Assembly (NCBI GenBank): GCA_002839375.1
Contig: PGXY01000009.1
Span: 190,080-254,079, forward strand
Source: Spirochaetae bacterium HGW-Spirochaetae-1
Lineage (GTDB): Bacteria > Spirochaetota > UBA4802 > UBA5550
Direction: 5' to 3'
Length of the DNA: 64,000 nt
In this document: positions 55,152 to 64,000 of the stretch, piece by piece
How the letters are laid out: every line of letters begins with the position of its first letter
Numbering within the stretch: position 1 is the first letter of the stretch
Notes under the pieces: model-generated
Told to the model about the DNA's origin: nothing
Seen by the model: only the letters and a program-made list of their open reading frames with translations
Database searches by the model: none
Made by a program: the position numbers and the translations under genes

Positions 55152-55867
55152 CAGGGAAGGTCCTCGTATTCCTGTTTCTTTTCAATAAAATGCTTTCCTC
55201 GTGTCCTATACTCGAATCTTTGCATGTCAAATGCAATAATTTTTTTAATGCCGGTATAACTGAGATGAAAATTAATTCGATAAGAACGGACCGTTACAGG
55301 CAGGGTTGGGAACGCAATTATTCTGATGAGCCTGTCCGAGGGAGGAATAAAGGAAAGTTCGTAGCGAATCGTATCGGTATCGAAGTTTATTTTTTCAAGG
55401 TTCTCTTCTTCGGTCACCAGTCTTCGGGGTGTAAAAATCTCATCGAAATTGAAGAATTTAAAAATGTCTGATTTGAAAGTGTCTTTTATCCTCTTTGAAT
55501 CCATGTTGTCCATGGAGACGTCGCCGTAGGACAGTGATACATTCTCCAGCACGAGGGGCTGTTCCGAGGTGTTTTTCAGGCTTGCCATGAAGAATTTCAG
55601 CCGGGGGACCCTGTATTGGGCAAATCCACTTTTTTCATTTATGAAGGGCGTAAATTCAAGCAGATTTTCCCATTCCTCATCCTGTATCTGACGGATGGCG
55701 ATTTCTGAATGCATACTTCGGATGATGGCGGTTCCATCATTTTTTACTTCCACTTTACCACTTTCTTCGGGCCGGTCAAAGTGTTCCAGGCCCGGCCGGG
55801 AAGAGCAGGCAAAAGAGTGTGCCAGAAGCAGGATCAGCGCAGCAAGGGTTACCCTTATTCGTATCAT
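55151..55867 (-). CDS. Lipoprotein of unknown function
   Basis: About 238 residues from ATG 55867, GTG 55882 alternative. The N-terminal helix ends in HSFACSS, a lipobox-like site. The mature part is mixed with several Arg-rich segments and no known domain. It overlaps gatC by one base and leads that set (lipoprotein-gatC-thpR). Confidence 0.6.
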   Translation of the reverse strand: MIRIRVTLAALILLLAHSFACSSRPGLEHFDRPEESGKVEVKNDGTAIIRSMHSEIAIRQIQDEEWENLLEFTPFINEKSGFAQYRVPRLKFFMASLKNTSEQPLVLENVSLSYGDVSMDNMDSKRIKDTFKSDIFKFFNFDEIFTPRRLVTEEENLEKINFDTDTIRYELSFIPPSDRLIRIIAFPTLPVTVRSYRINFHLSYTGIKKIIAFDMQRFEYRTRGKHFIEKKQEYEDLP

Positions 55868-55938
55868 GAATACACGATACACGGGCCTATTTTACTGTCA
55901 ATATAAAAGAAATGCAGCCTCCAAATTATGGAGTGTCG

Positions 55939-56460
55939 TCAGCTTTCAGCTGCTATTTCATCCACCAGGGCTGAAAAGAGTGTGATTACATCGGCATTGG
56001 ATTTTCTGAGCCACAGGCTTATCTGGCGTGCGATGGCCCTGGTTATAGCCAGTCCCATGGCGGGATTGGCATCGCCGAATTTTATAAAATTCTTCCGGTT
56101 TATAACCAGGCAGTGGCATTCGCTCCTGGCGATGACCGAGGCGGACCGCTTGTCATTGTCAATGAGGGCCATTTCTCCCACATAGATACCGCCCATGCTG
56201 GAATCGAGCGTTGTCACGGTATATTTTTCGTTCTGGAGTGTTTTTTTAAGGATATCGATTTCGCCGTCGAGAACGATATAGAGTTCATCGCCGTATTCGC
56301 CTTCCTTTATTATGGATTTCCCTTTCCGGTAACTCCGCATCGTGCAGATGGCGAGAATTTTTTTCATGGCTTCTTCGTCATGGCAGAACATGCCGAAGAT
56401 ATCCACCTGCTTCAGCTTATCAAGGATGCTTTCATCTGTAGCTGTAGTACGGGCACTCAT
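55939..56460 (-). CDS. Cyclic-nucleotide-binding protein
   Basis: 173 residues with a single cNMP-binding domain at ~15-135: KGKSIIKEGEYGDELYIVLDG and the phosphate-binding cassette GEMALIDNDKRSASV, whose Arg is kept. No DNA-binding HTH follows as in CRP; instead a short helical tail. It starts two bases after the stop of the K+ channel gene, and AGGGAATAATC precedes it. Therefore it may gate that channel as a separate subunit; this is inference from context. Confidence 0.85.
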   Translation of the reverse strand: MSARTTATDESILDKLKQVDIFGMFCHDEEAMKKILAICTMRSYRKGKSIIKEGEYGDELYIVLDGEIDILKKTLQNEKYTVTTLDSSMGGIYVGEMALIDNDKRSASVIARSECHCLVINRKNFIKFGDANPAMGLAITRAIARQISLWLRKSNADVITLFSALVDEIAAES

Positions 56461-56462
56461 GA

Positions 56463-57698
56463 TTATTCCCTACCCTCAATGATAATGGCCTTGCTGTATT
56501 TTTTCAAGATATAATCGGGATATGGATTGATAACGGGCTGATTTGCCTCCAGGGTTTTTACCTCCTTGAGGTTATCAACGAGTTTGGAAATATCGGGAGT
56601 CTTCTGCGCATCCCGGATGGCCTCGGTTTTCCTGCTGAAGAAGTTACCCGTATTTTCCAGCAGCCCGATGAGCACGGAGCGGTTCCTGCTCATGTAGAAT
56701 GAAAATAGCTCATCATAGGTCAATCCTATATACTTGTCCGGGACATCCTGGGTTGTAATGGAGACATCGGCGTTGACGTTGAGCAGCTCGCTGATGATAT
56801 GGGAGATACCGCTTCCCGCCGAGGCATTGGCTATGAGAGACCGGTTGTACTCACTGGAGAGGATGATCTCGTCACAGTTGGAGAACTTCAGGTATCGTTC
56901 GAATTTCTTGTCCACGAGCTCGGCGCAGGTATAGGCCGATTTTGTGATGGATTTAATGGTTATAATGGCCATGACCGTACGGGAATCAACTTCCTGGACT
57001 GAGCCGGGAACCAACCGGTCCGCCAGCACCAGTACCTTCTGCGCATGTTTCAGGTTCGCCCGGTGAAGCACCCGTTCATCGATAAAATCACCGCTGATGA
57101 AATTGATCTGGGAAAATTGCTCATCGCTCTTGATATTTTCTATCTCTTCCGGATCGGCCATGTTGATCAGTACTATTTCCGATGGGAGGAAATGTTTATT
57201 CTTTTCCATGACGTCGTGCAGTATCTGCACCATGTCACGCTTCCAGCCGCATATGATAAAATGGTTTTTTAGTTTTAAATCCTTCAATCCCTTCCCCTCC
57301 TTGAGCTGTTTTTCCACCAGGAACGAGGCGATGTTACCGGTGATGACCCCCACGAGCGACATGCCGAAAAACATGAGAAGTATTCCCATAAAGCGGCCCG
57401 CCCGCGAGATGGGATAAAAGTCTCCGTAGCCCACGGTCGTGGATGTGACAAAACTCCACCAGATGGAATCTTCCAGGGTCTTGATGTTACTTTCCCTGGT
57501 TGCCACTTTTTCCCCGTTGACGATGCTGTATGCCAGATAGTCTTTTTCAATATAATAGGTGGCGAAGGCCAGGGATACGAGGAGAAATATCCCGATTATG
57601 AGGACCTTGATGAGCATGCTGCGGGAAAGCTTTCCGGTAATCTGCCGGATAAACCTGCTTCTGAAGATGTGCTCGTATATATATCTGAATATTTGCAT
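56463..57698 (-). CDS. Potassium channel with cytoplasmic NAD-binding-type regulatory domain
   Basis: 411 residues. One membrane helix (LLVSLAFATYYI), the pore selectivity filter TVGYGD at 88-93 in SFVTSTTVGYGDFYP, and a second helix (FMGILLMFFGMSLVGVITG) make a two-helix channel. RCK-type Rossmann domain follows (HFIICGWKRDM, VLINMADPEEI), but the usual GxGxxG nucleotide loop is broken to CGWKRDM. It ends two bases before the cyclic-nucleotide-binding gene, with which it is translated. Confidence 0.88.
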   Translation of the reverse strand: MQIFRYIYEHIFRSRFIRQITGKLSRSMLIKVLIIGIFLLVSLAFATYYIEKDYLAYSIVNGEKVATRESNIKTLEDSIWWSFVTSTTVGYGDFYPISRAGRFMGILLMFFGMSLVGVITGNIASFLVEKQLKEGKGLKDLKLKNHFIICGWKRDMVQILHDVMEKNKHFLPSEIVLINMADPEEIENIKSDEQFSQINFISGDFIDERVLHRANLKHAQKVLVLADRLVPGSVQEVDSRTVMAIITIKSITKSAYTCAELVDKKFERYLKFSNCDEIILSSEYNRSLIANASAGSGISHIISELLNVNADVSITTQDVPDKYIGLTYDELFSFYMSRNRSVLIGLLENTGNFFSRKTEAIRDAQKTPDISKLVDNLKEVKTLEANQPVINPYPDYILKKYSKAIIIEGRE

Positions 57699-57784
57699 TT
57701 CTTTCTGCCATTGCTCCAGTTTTATTTTCGTAACAATGGCGGAAAGAGTTTAATGAAAAAAAGATAACGTGAAAGGATGCAGGA

Positions 57785-59968
57785 TCAGACTTTAAAAAAT
57801 TCCACAGCCTGTTTCAATTTTATTACTACGTCTTTCATCGCATCGGCTCCTGCTGACAGTTCCTCGGCGCCTGAAGCGTTTTCCTGGGTAAGTTCGTTGA
57901 TGCTGTTCATGGATTTGGCGATTTCCTCTATAGCTGTTTTTTGTTCTTCCGTAGCCCGTTTGATGTCTTCGGAACGCAATTTTACCTCGTCGGCCTCACG
58001 GTTGACCGCGGTGCTTGTCTGCATCTGGCTTTCCATTATTTCAGATATGTTCTGTATCATTTCATCGATCGATTTGACGCCGACGATAATGGAATTAATC
58101 ACGTTTGTGGAATCATCGATACTGCCTGTTCCTTTCCGGATTTCAGCGTCATTGTTTTTTATGAGTGTCTGAATATCGGAAAGGCTTGTGGAAGTCTTGT
58201 CGGCAAGCTTGGAAATTTCATCGGCAACGACGGCGAATCCCCTTCCTGCTTCCCCGGCGCGCGCAGCTTCGATGGCTGCATTGAGGGCAAGGAGATTGGT
58301 TTTGTCGGAGATGTCATTGATAATATTTATTACTTCTCCCATCTTTGCTGAACCGGTGCTGATGCCTGACATGATGGAGTGAATTTCACCGAGGGACTGC
58401 TCTCCTTTCTGTGCCCTGATGGAAATATCCCGTGTGACATTTTGCCCTTCCTTAATTTTGCCTCCCATGTCATTTATTATATGGGTGAGCTTGTTTATGG
58501 TGTCTATAAGCGAAGAGAGGCGATCATACTGGTATCGGGCGTCACCGGAGATGGCGTCAATGCTGGCCGAAATCTCTTCGACAGTGGCGGTTACTTCCTC
58601 CGATGAGGCGGACTGGTTCTGGGCATTTTCAGAAAACGAGGTTGTTGTTGACGACATTTCACCGGCAGTCAGCGCCAGTGATCCGGCGATATTCTGTATG
58701 TTCCGGATAATCTCTGAGAATGCCTGCTTCAGGATATTTATGCCGGTTGTCATCTCGCCGACTTCATCATAACTGCTGAGATGCAATGTTACGTTGAGGT
58801 TTCCCTTGGAGAGTTCCATGAGGGCATTTTTACTTTTATTGAGAATGGAGAGTTTTTTCTTTATGATAAACCGTATAAAAAATGAGATAATAGGAAGGGA
58901 GAGAATCATGCTTATCATTATAAATAATGTGATCCGCCACGCCTGGTTTTCGATTTCAGTCTCATCAATAGTCATAATAAAGGATGTTTCATTTCCCTGT
59001 TGTTTTTGGATAATGCCGATTTTCCATGCGTCATTAAACAGTATTCTGAATTCATCATCATTATTATCTTGTATTTTTTTATATATGTCCATTTCCTTCC
59101 CGGTGATTATGGACCTATCATCAGTGGAAATGAGAGTTCCCTCTTTTTTCAGAATGATCAAATGAGCGCTTTTCCATTGCCTGAGAACGTTATAATATTG
59201 CTCGTTGAAAACGGTTGTATTGTCCAGACCGGATACCTTGCCGGCCGTTATAAATTTCATCTGTTCGACGAAAATATTTTTAATTCCACGGTTCATGAAA
59301 TTATGTGTTCCCGTCGTTATAAAAACGGCAAGGATTGTGAGGGTGATAATTACTGCAATTGAAAGAAATCCGCCGAGACTTGAATTTGAGGTATAATCAG
59401 AATTATCCTGCCGGTTGAAAAAGCCGTATCCCGCTATTTTCGCCAGCATGTTTTCGGTTACGGTGTAGAACAATAATGCTCCGAAAAGACTGTTGATGAT
59501 TAGTACTGAGATCATGTTGATCATCTGCGTCAGGGAAGGGTGGAGCAGATAACTGATTATTCCGACGATCATGCCCATGATTACAACCCAGCGCAGTATT
59601 ATGTTTATCATGTTTATTTTAGGGAGTATCCGGTAGCGTTTATAGGCACGTTCATATATTTCATCGGGTACGGATTCTGACCTCAAGAGAAGATTGAAAT
59701 ACAGGGTAAGAGGCGTCGTTAAAATTCTCCAGATGATGTATGAAGAAGCGAAAGACAGAAGGATGCCTGTTCCGACAACGCCGAGAAATATATACATAAG
59801 CCCGCTGTCAATATTCGCGGCATGGTAGAAAACAATCGTCGATAACGGAATGATTATGATATGGGAGATGCCATCGGTATAAAGATATGAACGGCGGAAG
59901 AAACGAGCAAGATATATTTTTTCTTTGCAGAGATCAGGGTCGGGTTTTTTGTTGAGCTTAATATTCAT
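57785..59968 (-). CDS. Methyl-accepting chemotaxis protein
   Basis: 727 residues. The N-terminus has four to five membrane helices (residues ~30-230) before an external sensor domain of about 110 residues and another helix ([19 protein letters not shown]). A HAMP domain leads to the long cytoplasmic coiled coil with the conserved hairpin [20 protein letters not shown]. Signals to CheA/CheW and so to the periplasmic flagella. The extra N-terminal membrane helices are not usual for MCPs. Confidence 0.93.
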   Translation of the reverse strand: MNIKLNKKPDPDLCKEKIYLARFFRRSYLYTDGISHIIIIPLSTIVFYHAANIDSGLMYIFLGVVGTGILLSFASSYIIWRILTTPLTLYFNLLLRSESVPDEIYERAYKRYRILPKINMINIILRWVVIMGMIVGIISYLLHPSLTQMINMISVLIINSLFGALLFYTVTENMLAKIAGYGFFNRQDNSDYTSNSSLGGFLSIAVIITLTILAVFITTGTHNFMNRGIKNIFVEQMKFITAGKVSGLDNTTVFNEQYYNVLRQWKSAHLIILKKEGTLISTDDRSIITGKEMDIYKKIQDNNDDEFRILFNDAWKIGIIQKQQGNETSFIMTIDETEIENQAWRITLFIMISMILSLPIISFFIRFIIKKKLSILNKSKNALMELSKGNLNVTLHLSSYDEVGEMTTGINILKQAFSEIIRNIQNIAGSLALTAGEMSSTTTSFSENAQNQSASSEEVTATVEEISASIDAISGDARYQYDRLSSLIDTINKLTHIINDMGGKIKEGQNVTRDISIRAQKGEQSLGEIHSIMSGISTGSAKMGEVINIINDISDKTNLLALNAAIEAARAGEAGRGFAVVADEISKLADKTSTSLSDIQTLIKNNDAEIRKGTGSIDDSTNVINSIIVGVKSIDEMIQNISEIMESQMQTSTAVNREADEVKLRSEDIKRATEEQKTAIEEIAKSMNSINELTQENASGAEELSAGADAMKDVVIKLKQAVEFFKV

Positions 59969-60117
59969 TGTGGTATCCCTATAATAGATAAAAAGTAAAC
60001 CTCGATAAATTGTGATATGAATGTTCCCCTGCAGCCGAGGTCATTTCACACATCTCATGTGGCCTCGACATTTTCATTTCTTGTTTAGCAAGCACAACCA
60101 TAGGTACATTCATGTGT

Positions 60118-61311
60118 TCAGTGTTTGTTTTTTTTCTTTTTGTTTTTTAAAAATTGAATATAGTGTTTTTTAATAGTTTCCGGTGTGGGAGGGCATCCCT
60201 GAACCGTTGGGAAGCCCATCTTTCGGGCTGTTTTACTCGTACAGTCGCCGAATCCAATCGTGTTGTCCAGATTATCGATAGAACCGGAATATTTCCCGAA
60301 GATTATATTTTTGATTCCGCGGAGTCCGCCCAGGCCTATGACTTTTATGAGAAAGACCGGGTCGCGGAAAGCATCCTTGAAAGGAACGGCACACTGTGTG
60401 CACATCGTTTTATCGATGTAGATATGGGTATTAAGTATCTCCACGAATTTTTCATTGGGCCTGACATGAGGCCGCATGCATTTCTCCAGAGAATGACCGA
60501 CTATTTCGAACCCCTGTGCGACCGGCATGTGAGCGATTTCATTGATATCGTATCCCATTATTGTGGCGGCCACATTATCTGCGGCGATCATACTGGTTGA
60601 GGCGATGATAAGACCGGTATCTTTTTTGGGTGTTCCCGTATCCAGAGGGCCATTGCCTTCCAGGGATAGTATACCATCAATAATGGTGAAATCAGGCTGA
60701 ACGAGATCGGCCAGGCTGATAATACAATTATGCAAATCATAGGTGCGGTGGAAATTTTTTTTTATATTTGTTTCCAGAAGACCCTTTTGATTTTTTATGC
60801 CCAGGGAAACCGAGGTCTGAAGATGGGTTTTCATTTTAGCTACATTGATGTATTCGTGTGTCTTCAGGAGAGTGGGGAGTTTAAGTATTCCATGCTCCCA
60901 TTTTTGAGAATATCTCTCAACGGTATCGAGACTCAAAATCCGGACACCATATTTTTTTTCAAAATGGTTATATCCGGTTTTCCTGATGACCCTGGCAAAG
61001 GATACGTGAACACCGCAGCTGTCTCCTATGATTATTTCTGCGCCTGGGTAATAGCGCTGAAGGTATTGTATAATGGCCTCTATGACGGCAGGGTGGGTGA
61101 CAATGCCGGAGCGTGGATGAAAGGCATCAACAAGATTTGGTTTGATAAAAAAGCTGTTTTTTTTTGGCTCATAACCGGACTGAATAAAAATATTTTCAAT
61201 CATTGAATATGCTTTGCGATAAGTTCCCTGTGCGGTAATCACCAGGGGCATTGTCCTGCTGGATTTTTTTCTGTTCATAGGGTTACCCGGAGTTGCGGGG
61301 TTCTTCTCCAT
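60118..61311 (-). CDS. DUF362 family protein
   Basis: 397 residues with the DUF362 layout: FIKPNLVDAFHPRSGIVTHPAVIEAI near the N-terminus, the conserved GDSCGV and later KTHEYINVAKMKTHLQTSVSLGIKN. Family members are often iron-sulfur proteins of unknown function; here only CTQC and a few other Cys are seen, so no cluster motif is claimed. Promoter boxes lie upstream (61358-61385). Confidence 0.8.
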   Translation of the reverse strand: MEKNPATPGNPMNRKKSSRTMPLVITAQGTYRKAYSMIENIFIQSGYEPKKNSFFIKPNLVDAFHPRSGIVTHPAVIEAIIQYLQRYYPGAEIIIGDSCGVHVSFARVIRKTGYNHFEKKYGVRILSLDTVERYSQKWEHGILKLPTLLKTHEYINVAKMKTHLQTSVSLGIKNQKGLLETNIKKNFHRTYDLHNCIISLADLVQPDFTIIDGILSLEGNGPLDTGTPKKDTGLIIASTSMIAADNVAATIMGYDINEIAHMPVAQGFEIVGHSLEKCMRPHVRPNEKFVEILNTHIYIDKTMCTQCAVPFKDAFRDPVFLIKVIGLGGLRGIKNIIFGKYSGSIDNLDNTIGFGDCTSKTARKMGFPTVQGCPPTPETIKKHYIQFLKNKKKKNKH

Positions 61312-61357
61312 TTATCTCATTGAATTTAGTATTGATTGGTCATCCGATCAAAATTAA

Positions 61358-61385
61358 AATATATCCTAATATGGGATTAAGTCAA
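61358..61385 (-). promoter_or_regulatory. Probable promoter of DUF362 gene
   Basis: On the minus strand TTGACT (complement of 61380-61385) and TATATT (complement of 61358-61363) are 16 bases apart, 47 bases before the start at 61311. Confidence 0.5.
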
Positions 61386-61481
61386 GTAAAAAATCTGTAA
61401 CGGAGTTTCAGTATCTGTTTTTATACAGATACTGAAATTAAAAGGTACAAAAGATTAATGGGAGTACATGTGAGAGTGCTA

Positions 61482-62234
61482 TTAATACTGCGGTGTGTCC
61501 CTTGGCCCGGTGAAGAGCTTCCGGGGCATGACTGCCAGTGCAGCCAGGAGCGAAAGGCTGATAATAGCGAAGATGGTTACGATAATAAGGATGAGCATCT
61601 GATTTTTAATGATATTGACGCGCTGCATGGATACGCCGATGAGAAAGGCACCCCAGTGACGATTATGGAGCCGTACCGGCGCGCCGATATTCCACAGCTT
61701 TTCACCCGTATCCCGGTCGTACAGAAGTGTTGTAGTATCATTGCCGTTGTACTGCAGTGCCTGTTTGATGGCCGGGTATGTGGCAAAGTTGCGCTTGGAA
61801 CGGCTGTGGTATAGGTCGTGCTGGAGCTTGCCCGTGGATGGCTGGGAATATTTCAGGTTATGCGTAGGTACATAACCGTTTTTATCGATGAGGATGGCAA
61901 AGTCAACATCGGGATCTTTTAAATATTCATCCTGAATGAGTTGAATGTGCTGATCGAAAATTAGATCATACCTGGTATGGTATTTGGGAGGATTAATTCC
62001 TTCAATACGGATATAATTGGTATCAAAAATATCCTCCTCTTTCAGCATGCCTGCTTTTACCATTAATTCCATGACCTCGCTCATTGCCCGGGCGCCTGAG
62101 AGGGCCTCAATTCTGCATTTTTCAAAGAGCTGGTCTTCCAGTTTTTCAAATATCATGCTTATAATAAAATAGGAACCCACACTGAGAACTATACATATTC
62201 CGACTATCAGCATTACTTTTCTTATAAAACTCAT
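61482..62234 (-). CDS. Membrane protein with extracytoplasmic Cache-like sensor and no output domain
   Basis: 250 residues. Two membrane helices (KVMLIVGICIVLSVGSYFII and MLILIIVTIFAIISLSLLAALAV) flank an extracellular domain of ~180 residues with PAS/Cache-type strands (DFAILIDKNGYVPTHN, GEKLWNIGAPVRLHNRHWGAFLIGVS). The C-terminus stops 20 residues after the second helix, so there is no kinase, GGDEF or MCP part. It may be a sensor subunit for another protein or a truncated receptor. Confidence 0.75.
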   Translation of the reverse strand: MSFIRKVMLIVGICIVLSVGSYFIISMIFEKLEDQLFEKCRIEALSGARAMSEVMELMVKAGMLKEEDIFDTNYIRIEGINPPKYHTRYDLIFDQHIQLIQDEYLKDPDVDFAILIDKNGYVPTHNLKYSQPSTGKLQHDLYHSRSKRNFATYPAIKQALQYNGNDTTTLLYDRDTGEKLWNIGAPVRLHNRHWGAFLIGVSMQRVNIIKNQMLILIIVTIFAIISLSLLAALAVMPRKLFTGPRDTPQY

Positions 62235-62457
62235 GGGGCACCTTTTTTTATATAGTTATGGATAGGACTTTATACCGGTTTAACCACATAGGCCTTATCG
62301 GTCATACGTCCCCCCGTCTTGACGGTTCGACATCAATATAAGCAATTATCCCTTTAACAATGAAAAAAAAATCGAAAAATGTCAACGATTTTTGCTTTCA
62401 CTTGACTTTTAGTCTCTTGGGGGAATTCTATGGAATCAAAAACCGGAATCAATTGAG

Positions 62458-63303
62458 ATGAAAAAACGCCTGTCCTTCATTTTACTCCTGTTATTCCTGC
62501 CTGTCACTGCGGTTTTTGTTATGCAGTCCGTGATTTATTCTTTGGAAATTGATCCCATTCAGGTCTTTTTTTCTCCCCGAGAGTTGAAAATTCTCAGGGA
62601 AGGTGCGATTATTACCAGATCCCGTGTAAAAAACGGTACAATGATCACATCAGAAGGGCCGGTGGGTAAGATAACTATCCCCGTAACGAAGCAGATTCCC
62701 GCCAGTTTGAATGATTTTGACCTGCTTGCCGAGGAGAAGGCCTTTTTTCCCCTTGTCACGGGTAAAAACGAGCCTCTTGCTCTGAGCAACATGCTTTTAG
62801 CCTTTTCACGGCTGCGTGGCATGAAATATTATTCAAGAACCGGCGGCGTCATGGAAACCCTCATTATCCAGAGCAGGAGAATATCTTCGCCGGGATCAAC
62901 AGCGGCGGTTCCTGATCCTTCCTATGGCGACATACGTGAAAAGCGGATGCATTATTTCATGTTTCAGGACAACCGCTTCGGCAATCAGCGGTTTCGCAGC
63001 GAACTCATCAGCGATGGATCAGATTTTATGCTTAAAAATATCTCCCTGGAGGCCATGAAGAAATATGGTATGCTTGTTAACAATGCCGGTGAATATCAAA
63101 TGATCTATTTTTTCCTCTATGACGCCAATGCACGGGGATATTTCTATTATGCCCTGCATGCCATGCGGGTTCGCAGCGCCGGTTTCCGGAGCATGGGGCT
63201 GGTAACACCGGAAAGTTTCGGTAATCGCCTCCGGGCCAATACGGTCCATTTTGCCGGGCTCATGGGATTGGACTGGACGGGTCGAATCAGTCCTTTTAAA
63301 TGA
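62458..63303 (+). CDS. Secreted protein of unknown function
   Basis: 281 residues with a signal peptide (LSFILLLLFLPVTAVFVMQS). The mature domain is mixed alpha/beta with basic strands (YYSRTGGVMETLIIQSRRI). No motif was recognised. It lies in its own unit between a minus-strand sensor and the acyl-CoA dehydrogenase gene. Confidence 0.6.
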   Translation: MKKRLSFILLLLFLPVTAVFVMQSVIYSLEIDPIQVFFSPRELKILREGAIITRSRVKNGTMITSEGPVGKITIPVTKQIPASLNDFDLLAEEKAFFPLVTGKNEPLALSNMLLAFSRLRGMKYYSRTGGVMETLIIQSRRISSPGSTAAVPDPSYGDIREKRMHYFMFQDNRFGNQRFRSELISDGSDFMLKNISLEAMKKYGMLVNNAGEYQMIYFFLYDANARGYFYYALHAMRVRSAGFRSMGLVTPESFGNRLRANTVHFAGLMGLDWTGRISPFK

Positions 63304-63394
63304 GTTCCCGGAACGTTATCTATTAATCGATATGGACTTGATTTTTTACTGCCGTGATACTTGAATGGACAACACTTTAATAAGGGATTGAGAC

Positions 63395-64000
63395 ATGGAT
63401 CTGAGTTTAACCAAGACACAGAAGATGGTGCAGAAGCACATCAGGAAGTTCTCCCGGGAAGTGCTGGCTGAATGGTCGCTCTACCTGGACCGCGAGGCAA
63501 AGCCTCTTCCAGGCGATATAGTGACCGCCATGGGTAATCTGAATATATGGGGGATACAGGCTCCCCGGCAATTCGGCGGAGCCGACCTTGATACGGTCAG
63601 TTATGCCATAGTCATCGAGGAGATATCGCGTGTCAGCGCCTCGATAGGACTGGGAGTGACGGTCCATAATTCCGTATGCCTGGCCCCCCTGCTGAAATTC
63701 GGCACGGAAGATCAGAAGGAGCGTCTTGCCTATGATCTGTCAACGGGGAGAAAGATCGGTGGATTTACCGTAACGGAGCCCAATGCCGGTTCCGACGCAG
63801 GCGGTGTCCAGACAACGGCCTCGGATGACGGCGATGCCTATATCCTGAACGGTCAGAAGGCCTTTGTCACCAATGGCGGCGTGGGCGATGTTTTTCTCGT
63901 TGCCGCCGTGTTTGACGCAGCCAGGAAGAGCAGGGGTATAGGGATCTTTATCGTTGAAAAGGGGATGCGGGGATTTTCCGTGGGAAAAATCGAGGACATG
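63395..64000 (+). CDS. Acyl-CoA dehydrogenase (partial, N-terminal two thirds cut by window edge)
   Basis: FAD-dependent oxidation of an acyl-CoA to the enoyl-CoA. The ATG at 63395 follows AGGG, and 202 codons run in frame off the right edge. The N-terminal helical domain and the FAD/substrate motif FTVTEPNAGSDAGGVQTTA, with the ILNGQKAFVTNGGVGDVFLV strand, are diagnostic. The catalytic Glu lies beyond the window, so the substrate class is unknown. Confidence 0.93.
   Translation, partial: MDLSLTKTQKMVQKHIRKFSREVLAEWSLYLDREAKPLPGDIVTAMGNLNIWGIQAPRQFGGADLDTVSYAIVIEEISRVSASIGLGVTVHNSVCLAPLLKFGTEDQKERLAYDLSTGRKIGGFTVTEPNAGSDAGGVQTTASDDGDAYILNGQKAFVTNGGVGDVFLVAAVFDAARKSRGIGIFIVEKGMRGFSVGKIEDM

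Overview
The window looks like a chromosomal segment of a spirochaete, probably an anaerobic, uncultivated lineage nearer to Leptospira than to Treponema or Borrelia. The evidence is two tandem FlaA-type periplasmic flagellar sheath proteins (46712-48423), a 900-residue GreA with a long helical N-terminal extension as in other spirochaetes, and many lipoproteins and secreted proteins with no clear relatives. It also carries dapF, which implies diaminopimelate peptidoglycan as in Leptospira rather than the ornithine type of Treponema. The clade assignment is inference. No phage, transposase, CRISPR array or rRNA was found.

Layout. 1-8194: housekeeping genes on the plus strand (truA, an outer-membrane-like protein, a lipoprotein, lysC, ddl, a HAD phosphatase, pssA, moaC). 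8331-10570: CIRCE-controlled groES-groL ending in a strong terminator. 10644-14558: an unusual five-gene run with a histidine-kinase-like ATPase fused to a STAS-like domain, a STAS-like/HTH protein, and three uncharacterised proteins, the last membrane-bound or secreted. 14625-18133 (minus): a short ArgA-like acetyltransferase, a SPOR protein, and the serine genes serA and serC, divergent from a DUF1015 gene. 19769-24916: envelope and RNA-modification genes (DUF2147, rluB, SH3 lipoprotein, amidase, GerMN-like protein, membrane protein). 24973-30257: patatin, GH38 alpha-mannosidase, P-loop kinase, dapF. 30596-39058: cell-wall enzymes, secreted proteins, a degenerate ADP-ribosylglycohydrolase-like protein, a FecR/PQQ-like lipoprotein behind a perfect consensus promoter, and an M20 peptidase. 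39095-41590: a nucleotidyltransferase fused to a degenerate phosphomannomutase.

41719-44885 is the most interesting block: a NarI/TmcC-like haem b membrane subunit, an HdrC-like iron-sulfur protein, a four-haem cytochrome c3, MetV and MetF. Together they suggest a membrane- and cytochrome-linked methylene-tetrahydrofolate reductase, separate from the ordinary MetF at 45471-46328. Between the two lies a signal peptidase I homologue whose nucleophilic Ser is Ala.

46549-54236: flaA pair, giant greA, tRNA-Leu(CAG), two small acidic proteins, a YtfJ-like protein and an orphan pyrK. 54301-57698 (minus): a K+ channel with an adjoining cyclic-nucleotide-binding protein, then a lipoprotein, gatC and thpR as an overlapping set. 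57785-64000: a chemoreceptor, a DUF362 protein, a sensor with no output domain, a secreted protein and the start of an acyl-CoA dehydrogenase cut by the window edge.

Points that recur: several TTG/GTG starts confirmed by good Shine-Dalgarno sites, long bidirectional terminators between convergent genes, and three enzyme families represented by copies that have lost catalytic residues.
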